A stretch of 60,728 nucleotides of DNA, from the NCBI GenBank assembly GCA_003049485.1, contig PYST01000234.1, positions 1 through 60,728 of the forward strand. Direction: 5' to 3'. The stretch is from Ophioceras dolichostomum (taxonomy: Eukaryota; Ascomycota; Sordariomycetes; Magnaporthales; Ophioceraceae). The translations under genes and the position numbers were made by a program. Position 1 is the first letter of the stretch. The number at the start of each line of letters is the position of its first letter. Shown here piece after piece: positions 11,286 to 25,627 of the stretch. Under the pieces are notes generated by a model, which saw only the letters and a list, made by a program, of their open reading frames with translations, had not been told where the DNA came from and did no database searches.

Positions 11286-11988
11286 CGTGCAGCTCACAGT
11301 GGAGATACAGCTAGGAGGGGAAAGGAAGGTTGAGTTTGTGGAGAGGGAGAGAAGCGATTGGGTTTAGGCGAACTTCAATGAGTGGCGTAATGGTGAAGGG
11401 TATAACCCGTCCGACGGGATGGATCAATCAGCAAACTCGAGGGAGGGAAGACTCGGGCCAGGTGTGACAGCGGGGCCCCGAAAGAAAGAAAGGTGAGAAA
11501 AAAGAAAAACGCCAATTCACTCCTCAGAACTTCAACGAACAGAACAGAACAATAAATGGCACCGAAGACCGAAATGCATTGCTGTCTTCTTCTCCAATCC
11601 GGGAAAAGGCCAGCGTGGAAGATCGCTGGTGGTTGCAGGGATTAATAGGCTCAGGTGGAGCCATGTCATCATGCCGTGGAGGGGTAAAACCGGGGGAGCT
11701 TCAGCCACTTCGAACTAGCCCGAGGCCCTGTGGCTTAAGCTTGAACTGGTACGAGGTACCTGGCGGCGGCGTCACCACGTTCGGTAACCGCCGCCGGATG
11801 ACCGCCAAGCAGAGGCCATCACCCACAGACCTCCACCCTCGAGACTCAAGGCTGCGATATTTCTTCCCGCGACCCTTTCGCACCGCATTTCGCCTGCTCC
11901 CCTTTATTCATCTGAATCCGTCTTCTTCTCCATCTTCAAGTTTCCTCTCTTCGCGCTGCAACCTGACCCCTGAGCGCGGCTGCAAAAC
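11286..11988. promoter_or_regulatory. divergent promoter region of PDI and VTA1 genes
   Basis: About 700 bp between two divergently transcribed starts. C/T-rich stretches precede the VTA1 ATG, as is common for fungal promoters. No unfolded-protein-response element is claimed. Confidence 0.5.
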
Positions 11989-13704
11989 ATGGCGACGAAA
12001 CCTCCGAAAGCCCTCGAGAGGGCCGATATGAGCATCTTCAAGTGCGCTACTAGGGGCTTCCAACTCGAGAAGGCCGACCCCATTATGGCGTACTGGTGTG
12101 AGTAGCTCTGTCTGCGTTGATCCCCATCGAAGATTTCCTCTACCTTGTTTGCTGACGCGTCGCGCTCATCAGGCGAGTTCTGGGTGGTGAACCAAATCCT
12201 TGCCATCCCACTTCACACGACCGACCCCGATATCTTGGCCTATACGACGAGCCTGATGGACAGGTTGGAGCAGGTACGTGCTCACGCGGCGAACCGATCC
12301 TCGACGGAGGAGGACCTGCCTGTACCTCATACTGACCCTGTCTCTTTGCCTGCGCTTCCGCTTCAGACCAAGTCCGCAGCTGCAAACGATCCCAGGATCA
12401 TCAACGAGGATGACGGCAAGGAATATGTGAAGAAGTTCGCGCAAGATACTCTGAACCGTGCCCAGGATGCCGTTAAGGCGACCGCAGACGTCAAGTTAGT
12501 CTCCTATCTGGTTCTTAGTCCCATCTTCTGTATCACTGAGGGCCTCGTCGGCTAACATCCACAAAGGAGGACACAAGACAGGTTCGACGCCGCGGTGACC
12601 TTCTTCAACCTCGTCAACATGTGGGGTCCACCAGACCCTGAAATCCAGAAGAAGATCAAATACGCAAAATACTTCATTCTCCGCCTGTCCAAGGCCGCTG
12701 AGGAAGGGAGGAGCCTGGACGATTTGATCCCGAAGCCCGCCCCATCACCAGTGCAATCCCCGGCTGCCGTTAGCGACCCCGATATCCAACCGATCGTCAG
12801 CCTGCCGCCGACGATACCTCGCCCCGTCTCAGTGGAAGACGTTCCGGACAGGGACGCGGCCGGCGTATCCCTCCCCCACAGCCCAGCCTCGTCCGTACCG
12901 CCATCCCGCGCCCACGATGAGCTATCCCTCCCAGACGTGCCAGCGCCTAGCTTGCCCGGCCCGCCGACCTTCAACCCCGCCGCGCTGCCGCACCAGCAGC
13001 AACCGCTCGGCGGCGGATCAGGCGGCGGCAGCTACCACGACCCCTCCTCCGCCGCACCGACCATGCCCTCGCCGATGTCGCCGCCCCAGCTCCCGTCCTC
13101 CGTGCCAGACCTGCCCCAAGAATGGGCCCCGACCCCACCGCCACCCCCATCGAGCGCATTCTCGCCCCCTCCGCACCCGTCCTACTCCCCCGCGCCCGAA
13201 GACCACTACCGCCACGCCCCCTCAGCTCCTCCACCATTTGACAGTTCCGGTAGTGGCCCAACAGGAGGCGGCCCGCCGCCGCCGACGTTCGCGCCCAGCC
13301 CCGCGGTGATGCCCGCCGTGGCGCCAGTCAGCCCGCCGCCTACGGACTACATGGCCATCGCGCCGAGTCCGTTCGCGCCACACAACCCAGGCATTGCTCC
13401 CGGGGGACCTCCTCCTCATCATCCAACTTTCCACCCGCCGGTGCACCCACCGCCGCAACCGCAAACACAACCGCATCACCAGCAGCAGCAGCCGTACCGA
13501 CCAGCCCCTCACCCCGCGCCGCAGCCGGTACCGCAGCGGGTAGTAGCCGCCGCGCCCGTGACTACGGCTTTCGTCGCCGACGACGCGGCCATGGCGCAGG
13601 CGCAGAAGCACGCCAAGTGGGCCATCTCGGCGCTCAACTTCGAGGACGTGCCGACGGCTATTAGGGAGCTGCGCAAGGCGCTCGAGAAGTTGGGGGCTAC
13701 GTGA
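11989..13704 (+). CDS. VTA1: vacuolar protein sorting factor Vta1 (ESCRT-III/Vps4 cofactor)
   Basis: Activator of the AAA-ATPase Vps4 in ESCRT-III disassembly at endosomes. Four exons: 11989-12097, 12173-12273, 12367-12494 and 12567-13704, about 491 aa. Donors are GTGAGT, GTACGT and GTTAGT; acceptors are ATCAG, TTCAG and AAAG. The N-terminal MIT-like region reads MATKPPKALERADM, AYWCEFWVVNQIL across the first junction, and RTQDRFDAAVTFFNLVNMWG after the third. A very long proline-rich linker follows. The C-terminal Vps4-binding helix pair is QAQKHAKWAISALNFEDV and TAIRELRKALEKLG. The second intron is 93 nt (a multiple of three) with no stop, so retention would insert 31 residues in frame; splicing is favoured by the consensus sites and the family alignment. 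Confidence 0.93.
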
Positions 13705-14436
13705 GAAAGAAAGAAACTGTTTCTGTGTCCGTCTCCTTTGTGATTTCGTGCTGGTCCTCAACTTCCTTTTTTGTTACATTAGGCAGTATATAGTCTCGAT
13801 AGGGGGTATTTTCAGGCTGAGCTCTCTGAGGTGGCGTGCTTGTACTTCTCTCAATTGTGAGCTTGTCGGGCATTTTGTGTGGCGTTCTGTTCCTCTTGGG
13901 TTGTTGGAGGGGAGATAGCTGCTTGCCCTGTTTGTTATATCAACCTACCAGACCCTCCCCTCGCCTCGGTGCTGGACGTTAATTCGAGACTTCATCGTCC
14001 CCTCTTGGGTCCCCCCGCCTCCCGAAATCCGAGCTCTCTTACAAGCACGGACCTGGGCCTGCTATACTCTTAAAGCCGGCCCCTTTCGCGCATTTTCTTT
14101 TGGCCACGAGTCGGCTAAGGCAGCCTCCTTGTAATTGGGACGTCGCGATCGAGACCAGCCAGTTACTACTGGCTGATGTATGTATGGGTGCTGAACTTGC
14201 AAAGCGATATTGACGACTAACTCGACATCGCGCCGTTGCCAAAAAGTCAACGCGGACCGCACGACATCTGACGAAGGGTGATAATCTTCCAAGTCATCAT
14301 CTTCCTCCCTCGCCGACGAGTTTCCCGGGAATCTCAGAATGTCTTCCGCACCTAGGGGTTTGCCAATGAATTATCTCCCGGAATTTCTCCCCCACTTATC
14401 CCGAATACCCTCATGATGGACATCCACCCCTTCCCA
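13705..14436. other. convergent 3' intergenic region
   Basis: This lies between the stops of VTA1 (plus) and the zinc-finger-like orphan (minus). No RNA gene or conserved frame was recognised. Confidence 0.45.
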
Positions 14437-16239
14437 TCAAATGCCCTTAACCTGCCCCACAACCATCGCCTCTTCCCCCCCACCCAGGTACTCTTGCTCA
14501 TCAGCAACAGTACCAAAGCGACGCTGGCGAGTTGCTTCCAGCCAGTCCCTAAGCTCACCTGATCCGACACCCCCCACTCCCGATAATCCTCCACCTCCCG
14601 AGGAGACGGAGTTGGAGGACTCCTGCCGAGGAGAGGTGCTGCCGCCTCCCGACGCCTGGGTCCCGACATCCGCCAGGACCCGCAGGACCGGCGCCGTCGC
14701 GGTGGTGGCCGCACGCCGCCCGAGTGGGCGGGAGCAGCAGGATGGTGCATAAACGGTCATCGGCTGCTTCGTCTCGACCTTGATCTTGGCGCGTGGCACG
14801 CGCGGCATGCGCGGTATGCGCGGCGAGAAGCAAGACGGTGCGAAGATCGTCATCTTGAACCCCAGGCTCGAGGAGGCGGCGGCGGCGGCGGCCAGCTTCG
14901 CTGCCGCTGCTGCTGCTGCAGGGGAGGGGATATTATCGTCTCTCGGAGGAGTCTTCTTCACGTGGTGGCGCCGCTCCTCCTTCTCGCCGGCGCAGACCTT
15001 GCTTAGTGCCAGCTTCTTGTGCTGCATCTCGTCGGCGCGGACCTCCTCGAGTCTTGCTTGGTGCAGCTGGCCGTCGTCGCCGACGGCAGCACAGATCTCA
15101 GCTGAGGCTCGACACTGCTGCTTCTTCTCGTCACCTTCGGCGAGATTCCTGTCAACCGCCGCCCCGACGGCGGGGACCGTCACTCCTCTCATCTCCACCA
15201 CGGTCTTGAGCCACGCCACGTCGCTGCCTCCTCCCCCTCCTCCCACCTCGCCGCCGCTCGAGACTGCCAGCGCGCTGTCCTTTGTTTGCGTGGGGAGGAT
15301 GGTGTACCGCTGCTTCTTTGGCGGAGGCGGATGCTCTGCGTAGCATGCTTCCTCGTCCACCGGCTCTCGCTTGCTCTTCTTGACTAGAGTCCCAAAATGA
15401 AGCGGAGGCTTGGGAATTTGGGATTCCTTCTTGACTCCGGGATGATGGTGAGCTCGGGCCATCACCGCATCATCAGCAAGGTGGCCTTCCCCGCCTGCGG
15501 TCTGCTGCTCCCTCGCCTTTATCGTCGTAGGATAGTTCGCGGGTGGCGCCGAGCGGGTGGCAGCCGCCGCATGAGCCGCCGCCGAGTGGTGCGCGATGTA
15601 CGCCTCCTTGTAGAATGCCTTCTTCTTCTCAGTGACCTCCAGGCCGCTCCCGATGTTTGCCGACCTCCGGGGTCTCCCAGACTCCTTAGAAAAGCCCTTT
15701 GGACGGCGGTCGCAGTCGTGCTTGGCACGGATGTGGTCCTGCAGTGACTTGGTGCTGCAGTACGCCTTGTTTTGAGCACATTGAACGCCGTCCGTGTAGA
15801 CCCGGCACCAAACCTCACCCGCGTGGGCCCTGAAGAGGCGCAGGTTCCCGCCGGTGCCGAGTCCGGTGATCAGGTTGCCGTCCTCGTCGCGGTCAACCGG
15901 CGACTCCTCCCAGAACTCGAGGGGTGGCAGGTTCATCGGGCGGGTGACGGTCTTGTTGTACCACTCCCGCGCTTCTTTGTAGGAGACGGAGATGGGGCAG
16001 CTGGCGGTGCGCCATTCTGTCGGTGACGGCGGCCCATCTGCGTCCATTCTGCCACTCGTGTCGGTCGTCTTCTGATACAAAGCAGTGGAGGGATGGCCGA
16101 CTGCGCTGTCGTGCTGTGCGTCTGTGAGGGTTGGCGCCGCGTCAAATCTCCCCGATGGAGGGACGGCATACTTGAGCTGGTAACCCATCCCGAAAGGCAT
16201 TTGACAAAGACGACCCGGGTGCTGATCTCGAGGATGCAT
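14437..16239 (-). CDS. hypothetical protein with a C2H2-like zinc finger motif
   Basis: Single exon, 600 aa, ATG at 16239. The family is not recognised. A conserved-looking block occupies residues about 84-176: VSYKEAREWYNKTV, LEFWEESPVDRDEDGN, then VWCRVYTDGVQCAQNKAYC and STKSLQDHIRAKHDC. In this block C154, C161, H169 and H174 form a C-x6-C-x7-H-x4-H arrangement that could bind one zinc ion; C145 and C176 flank it. The rest is low complexity: Ala runs, Gly runs, basic patches that could act as nuclear signals (KKSKREP), and two near-identical C-terminal motifs, MTIFAPSC and MTVYAPSC. A nuclear DNA- or RNA-binding role is possible but is inference. The frame is GC-rich and uninterrupted over 1.8 kb, which supports real coding. 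Confidence 0.65.
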   Translation of the reverse strand: MHPRDQHPGRLCQMPFGMGYQLKYAVPPSGRFDAAPTLTDAQHDSAVGHPSTALYQKTTDTSGRMDADGPPSPTEWRTASCPISVSYKEAREWYNKTVTRPMNLPPLEFWEESPVDRDEDGNLITGLGTGGNLRLFRAHAGEVWCRVYTDGVQCAQNKAYCSTKSLQDHIRAKHDCDRRPKGFSKESGRPRRSANIGSGLEVTEKKKAFYKEAYIAHHSAAAHAAAATRSAPPANYPTTIKAREQQTAGGEGHLADDAVMARAHHHPGVKKESQIPKPPLHFGTLVKKSKREPVDEEACYAEHPPPPKKQRYTILPTQTKDSALAVSSGGEVGGGGGGSDVAWLKTVVEMRGVTVPAVGAAVDRNLAEGDEKKQQCRASAEICAAVGDDGQLHQARLEEVRADEMQHKKLALSKVCAGEKEERRHHVKKTPPRDDNIPSPAAAAAAAKLAAAAAASSSLGFKMTIFAPSCFSPRIPRMPRVPRAKIKVETKQPMTVYAPSCCSRPLGRRAATTATAPVLRVLADVGTQASGGGSTSPRQESSNSVSSGGGGLSGVGGVGSGELRDWLEATRQRRFGTVADEQEYLGGGEEAMVVGQVKGI

Positions 16240-18662
16240 GATACAAGCAACGGAAATATTCCCAGTTCCGAAATCTTCGGGCGCAGGTGGCCACCTGCGA
16301 TGCGTGGGCGGTTATGTCTCTTGGGTATTTCGTTTGGTTTTTGGCATGCTGGGTTTGATAAGATCATGAAGATGGAAGCCGTCTCGGCTCAGCGGAAGGA
16401 AATACCTTACGGTGAGGCAGCCGCAGCCGGGTGCAACGGAGAATACTACCACTCCCGAACCTCTTCGCAGGGCATAGTGCCGACGGCAGAGGCGACGACG
16501 AGCAAGTTACGGTCCCCGAGCTTCAAGCGCCAGGGACACCCGCCGTCATCGTGAAGTTTTATCTGGAGGCCCCGATCCATCAGTCGAGATCTTAGTACCT
16601 TTCTCGATGGCCACTGCCCGAGAGCGGACCCGCGTGGGAGGCTCGCAGCCCTCATGGTGCCACCAAAGGAGTGATATCAAACGTAGAGGAGCCTAAGAAA
16701 ATAGAGGGAAAATCCACTAGCGCACATCTTGGAGGCCAGCGCCAATACACAATGTCATCGACCATCGATTCGCCCCATCCAAACTAGCCAAATAGAATCC
16801 GAGCAGTCCTAGGATAGGGAACCATGTTCCAAGCCTTCAGGTATCCCAATGGTGCCTTCCTGCTCATATCTCCGGCCTTCTGGTCTGTGTCCAGTCCCGC
16901 CAGGGAGGTTTGTTTGTCAACAAGGTACTGGCAGCAGTCATCACCCCCGACTCGCTGCTCGGGTTTAGCTTCTTCGTTGTGGACAACATCAGTATGTTCT
17001 GCCAATGTTGACCCGATTTTTTTTAGCAATATGAGCAACGCGGCACGTGGAAGCAACGGGTGGTCTGCCTGCAGACCTGGTTGAGCACTAAGAGCTGAGT
17101 TGTACTCATAGGGGAGCGTTTTTGCAAAGAGTGCGGCGTCCGTCACTTCAGGCCGGCGGTACCTTCCTCGGCCTTGGCATACTGTGGCTGGACTACGAGT
17201 ATCGAACAGACTCTTGGGCTCTTGGACTTTCGCTTATCAGATACGACCAATAGTTCGAGGACGAGCCTATTGCGGTGTGGCCTTGCGAGGAGGCCGAGGC
17301 AGGGCTTATGTGTCCAGACTCTGTTGGGCTGCTACCAGACCTGTTGCACCACTCACCCTGTTTTGTTGGGACGCGAATGGTAAAAAGCTGTATGTGAGGG
17401 CCGACTAGTGGCGAAGTGGCGACAGAGGATGACGGCCCAGAAACGGGGCTAGGTTTTCGACGCGCTACTAAGTACCCGTCAGTCACGTACCTCATCTTCA
17501 GAGGCCGCTCAAATCCCGCTGTCTCCATGGCTCTGCTCCGGCATGAGTGTATCGCACAACTCGTACGTCTACTAGCGTTGCTATGTAACACTCGGCGATA
17601 TTACCTGCGCCTATGGATCTAGGGCATCAGTCAGCAACTCCGCGAGACCCGAACACCCACCATTCATCATACCACTATGCCGTTGGTTCAGCTCGCCAAT
17701 GCACACCGACTGAGTGAACCCTGAGTGCATCTCTTCCATTGCCGAACAGCCGATCGGCTCGGAAATAATCACGAGGTGATGTCGTGATGATCACTTCCCA
17801 GGTTAGATCTCGCCTGGTGAAGGGGCTGCTACTTACTCCATGCAGTGCATGCAATGTTCGATGCGTCCGTTGCTCCTCAATCTCGCAATACCATGCAGCA
17901 GTATAGTTTCCACTGTCTTCGGGCCTCTTCTTGGTTTTGTACAGTGGTATTTGCCGCCAGTGGCAGTTGTACTAAACATCTGCCTTTTAGAGCAGTTCCT
18001 GTACAATTCGTTCCACCATGATCACATCCGGCTACGAGGTCTTTATAACTTCCTCATTACTAACACAGTCGCAGACAATACAAGTGGCATCAGTGTCTAC
18101 CAACCTACCAGACCACCCATGTATGGTAGTATTGGAAAATATAGTAGTAAGAGTTGGCAGAGACTAAACCGGTAGAAGAGTTGAGAGGGGTAACTCTAAC
18201 CCAATTAGGGAGATCACATCGAAAGTCCCAACTCCATGCAACTAGATCAGTAATCCTTACGAATGGACGTCTACTAGTCAACATCACTCAAATTCTACAA
18301 AGGAACGGGACCAGAGTTTGTTTGGGTAGCTACACCTGTTGGTCTTTTTTATTATTTTGCTTTGAAGGAGCGTCTCTAAGGAAATTTTACCGAGAAGAGA
18401 AGATGTTGGGAGGATGAGGGAGAGGAGAAGAGTAAGGCGGAGGGAGTGCACTTGGCTTTTATCGACAGTGTCAACAAAAAGACGAAGGCAGTGGGCAGAG
18501 TTATCCTTGATTGGCCAGCGGAGTCTAGGGCCGAGGCTTGGTATTTTTTTTAACAGCCACGGAAATGACAAGGCCCGTCTAGAGCTCCTTCGGAAGAGTG
18601 GCGGTGATGATGTCACCCAAGCCATTGCTCCATTTACTAGAACGACAAAGCTCTGTTAGTAC
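16240..18662. other. gene-poor stretch, nothing recognised
   Basis: About 2.4 kb with only short open frames, several without ATG starts. Base composition is lower in GC than the flanking genes. It could be old transposon remnant or relaxed intergenic DNA. I found no tRNA, no repeated unit and no conserved domain. Confidence 0.4.
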
Positions 18663-19410
18663 TCACAAGCTGTCCGGGACTATATCTGAATAGGGATGGA
18701 GTGTGAGCAGGTTACTTACTTTGAGGCAGTAGTAGATGGACTTGCACTGGCGGCCGTTGCCATCGGTGTACATGGTGTGCTTGTCGTCCTTGAAGATGTT
18801 GAAGGGGCTGCCGTTGCTGCCGTTTCTGTTTTGGATCGAACAGATTTTTCAGTTAGCCATCTTTCTTGAATTCCTCCCATCACCTCTCACTGTAAGGATA
18901 ACTTACCCGACCAGAGAGAAGTTGGGCTGGCTCTGGGCGTCAGAGCGGATGTTCCAGGAGAAGGTGACGCCGGTGCTGAAGGTGCACGACCCGGAGCGCT
19001 CCCAGGTCTGGACGCCGCCGGTCGAGGGCGTGACGCAGCCGTTGCCGGGGCCGGGGTTGAAGTTGCAGTTGCTGTCGTTGGCGCAGTACTAAAATTCCCG
19101 GAAAATTTTTATATGAGCTGCTGGACTTGAGAAACTGGATCAGGCGAACGAGCGAGCTGCTAGTACGAAGACGACTTACGACCACGACGCTGTAGATGGG
19201 CGTGCTGCCCGAGTAGCAGTTGACCAGGTGGACACCCTCAGCGCGCTTGGCCAGCTTGACGTCGCCAACCTCGATGTCGCGCTCGGCGATCTCGAGGGCA
19301 CCCGCGCTGGGGTCCGGCTCCGGAAGGGCAACGGGGGATGGGTCAGGCACCGGGGTGGCGAAAGCAACGCCAGCCAGGATGGCGGCAGCGACGATCTTGG
19401 AGAAGAACAT
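18663..19410 (-). CDS. small secreted cysteine-rich protein, Kex2-processed (candidate effector)
   Basis: Predicted extracellular protein of unknown fold. Exon 1 is 19410-19180, exon 2 is 19088-18907 and exon 3 starts near 18809. Donors are GTAAGT and the acceptors TTTTAG and AAACAG. The signal peptide is MFFSKIVAAAILAGVAFATP. A Pro/Glu-rich propeptide follows, ending in KLAKR, a Kex2-type dibasic site, near residue 57. The mature chain carries seven cysteines in order: VNCYSG, YCAND, SNCNF, NGCVT, GSCTF, RQCKS and YYCLK. The 3' end is unresolved: reading through a possible GTAAGT donor near 18723 stops at 18663, while splicing there would change the last residues. A giant CT tract lies about 230 bp upstream of the start. 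Confidence 0.72.
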
Positions 19411-19636
19411 GTTGGCGGTTTGGAATGGAAGTTCGGGACGAGAGAAGATCAAGAGGGTGCTTGGGGGTGCTTTGGTGACTGGGAGGGCTGCTTTGCTGGG
19501 GATGGTGCCTTGATCAAGAGACTTTTCCTGGTGAGGATGGGAGGATGGCCGAGTATTTATATCTCGGTGCTTGTTTTAGAGGCGTCCCTCCCGTTTCCTT
19601 GGTTCCCTCTTCTCTCCTGCTCTTCATCAGAGTCTC

Positions 19637-23614
<3,978 letters not shown>

Positions 23615-24622
23615 TCAAGGCAGCTTCTCCCCCTTCCTCGTCGCCTGTCCAACGAGCGAATTCGTCGTGTCCTCCGCGTACCGCCTATACACCACCAAAT
23701 ACTCCTCCTCGTCGCTGAACGTGTCCCTCAGGCTCTCCCTCTCCACCACCGCGTCGAGCCAAACCCTCCACCGAGCCCAAGCCTTCTTCTCCTCCTCCTC
23801 TTCGCCATCACCGCCCATTTGTTCCTGCCCTGGCGCTTCAGCTTCAGCTTCCGCTTCCGATTTCGCCGCCGCTGCAGAGGATGAGAGTATGGGTGGTGGT
23901 GAAGGAGGTGGTATCCCAGTCCCGCCACTCTTGTAGTGGTCGATGATCCAAAGCCTCTTGGCCCACGGCGCGAGGCACACGTCCACGAGACTGAACCTGT
24001 CTCCCAGGAACCACGGGCCCCCTCTTTGGCCTTGGTCTTCTTCTTCAGGGGCAATCATCATCTCCCTCACAAAAGTCAGGATGCCGGTGTGCAGCTCCCT
24101 CCGCGCCTGGTCGAGGCTGTAGGGCTTGGAAGGGGTATGCTGCAGGAGCTTGTAGAACGCGGGCACGATCTTGCCGCAGATGTGGTCGATCCAGATCCTG
24201 CACCTTGCGCGCTCGTAAGGGTCGTCTGCTGGCAACAGACGCGGGCCGTAGAGGGACTCGTCTGCGTAGGCCTCGTCGAGGTACTCGCAGACTACCGTGC
24301 TTTCGTAGAGGGGCTTGAGCTCTCGCTCTTTCTGCCCTGTCCCCTCGCCGCCCCTAGTAGTGGTAGGCCGGGGCACGGCGAGGGTAGGCACGAGCCCGCG
24401 CGGGTTCAGCGCCAGGAACTCGGCGGACTTGTGGTAAGGGTTGATCTCGATGTACTGGTACGGGATGCGCTTCTCCTGGAGGACCACCCAGGCCCGCTGC
24501 ACGAAGGGGCAGAACCAGCCAGCGTAGAGCTTGAGCGGGTGCTCGGCCGCGTGCGCCGCTGCGAGCTCAGCGGCCGCCCCCGTGGCGTGGGGAGGGATGG
24601 TTCGGTCCACCTCCAATGCCAT
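23615..24622 (-). CDS. glutathione S-transferase, omega-like
   Basis: Single exon, about 335 aa. The start is the ATG at 24622 (MALEVDRTIPPH); the frame is open further upstream without a better start. The N-terminal thioredoxin-like GST domain reads PLKLYAGWFCPFVQRAWVVL, with the likely catalytic cysteine C38 in the FCPF motif typical of omega/GTO enzymes. NPRGLVPTL contains the cis-proline P79, and ESTVVCEYLDE forms the glutathione gamma-glutamyl site. The alpha-helical C-terminal domain follows (RCRIWIDHICGKIVPAFYKL, WFLGDRFSLVDVCLAPWAKR). Such enzymes act as cytosolic thiol transferases or dehydroascorbate reductases. A Ser/Ala/Glu low-complexity insert (about residues 250-285) makes it longer than the usual 240-260 aa core. 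Confidence 0.9.
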   Translation of the reverse strand: MALEVDRTIPPHATGAAAELAAAHAAEHPLKLYAGWFCPFVQRAWVVLQEKRIPYQYIEINPYHKSAEFLALNPRGLVPTLAVPRPTTTRGGEGTGQKERELKPLYESTVVCEYLDEAYADESLYGPRLLPADDPYERARCRIWIDHICGKIVPAFYKLLQHTPSKPYSLDQARRELHTGILTFVREMMIAPEEEDQGQRGGPWFLGDRFSLVDVCLAPWAKRLWIIDHYKSGGTGIPPPSPPPILSSSAAAAKSEAEAEAEAPGQEQMGGDGEEEEEKKAWARWRVWLDAVVERESLRDTFSDEEEYLVVYRRYAEDTTNSLVGQATRKGEKLP

Positions 24623-25627
24623 GACCACGATGACAGACCCTCGCGTAATAGACCTGGGATGAAAGAGGTTGTGTTGAAGATTTGAGGAAGATGTAAAAGG
24701 CTGGATTCGATGTCGACTGATAAAAGAGATGAGATTCGGTGGCGTGAGTATGAGCTCAGTTATCAATCCACCCCGCGAGCGATGAGCTCAATCCATTTAC
24801 CCGGAGCGTCCGATGGGTGCCGCCTTCAACGGGAGCGCTGATGAGAGGAAGAGAAGCTATTATAGAATCCGTCGAAGAAAAAGAATAACACGATGCGAGG
24901 GATGTATGTTGCAATGTTGAATGGCGTGATAAGTCCCAAGTCCTCTTTCGCCTTGGGGTTTGGCTGCCGTCCATCGTCTATGAGCGAGTAGCGGGGACGA
25001 GCGATGTTGCACGCAAATGGAGGTGTTCCGGGAATCTCCGCTGCCTGCCTGCCAACCGGAAACGGCCACCAGATCACCAGAACTTTACCCCATCGGCCAG
25101 CGATTTGCACAGGTTCCAGGCTGTGTGGAAGGTACAGGCGGGGTCTGTGCAGGTTCGACGGATCTTCGGACGCCGGACTTGCAGCTTCCTTGCCGACGAG
25201 GTCGAGGCGGTCCGGGTGATCGCCGCCGTCATGGTGTCTCTCCTCGTCTGAACCGTTTGCGTATTGCGATGGTATCAACTCGAGTGACGAAACCTTTGTG
25301 AAAGATGCAGAATCGCTGGAATTAGTTGGAGTCGGAAGAGGTTTTGGGGAGGTACTTTTGAACGGTTGGTGGTTTATCGGAGATAGGCAACGAGGGGCAC
25401 CGTTTCGTGCACGGGCCAAACGTTCAGGTTCACTGGGGCTAGTTCTTGGCGTGGCGTAACCACTTTACACGTCGCGTCGCGTCACATCGCCCAGACTTTA
25501 ACCTCACCTCCAACGACGAAAGGTAATCCGACTTACCGGCGAACCACCGAGGCTGCAAACAATATCTACGCAAAAGAATTGCAATATAGTTCGTATCAGC
25601 GCCTTCATCCAAGCTTAAACACTCAGG
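24623..25627. promoter_or_regulatory. divergent promoter region of GST and RFC3 genes
   Basis: About 1 kb between divergent starts. A 197-codon open frame on the minus strand at 25419-24826 has no ATG start and no recognisable domain, so it is not called as a gene. Confidence 0.45.

Noticed and set aside
16784..17146. 120-codon minus-strand open frame
   Set aside because: Opens at a GTG, not an ATG, has no domain, and the complementary frames look equally random.
24826..25419. 197-codon minus-strand open frame between GST and RFC3
   Set aside because: Begins with a non-ATG codon and has no recognisable domain or splice logic; more likely promoter DNA.
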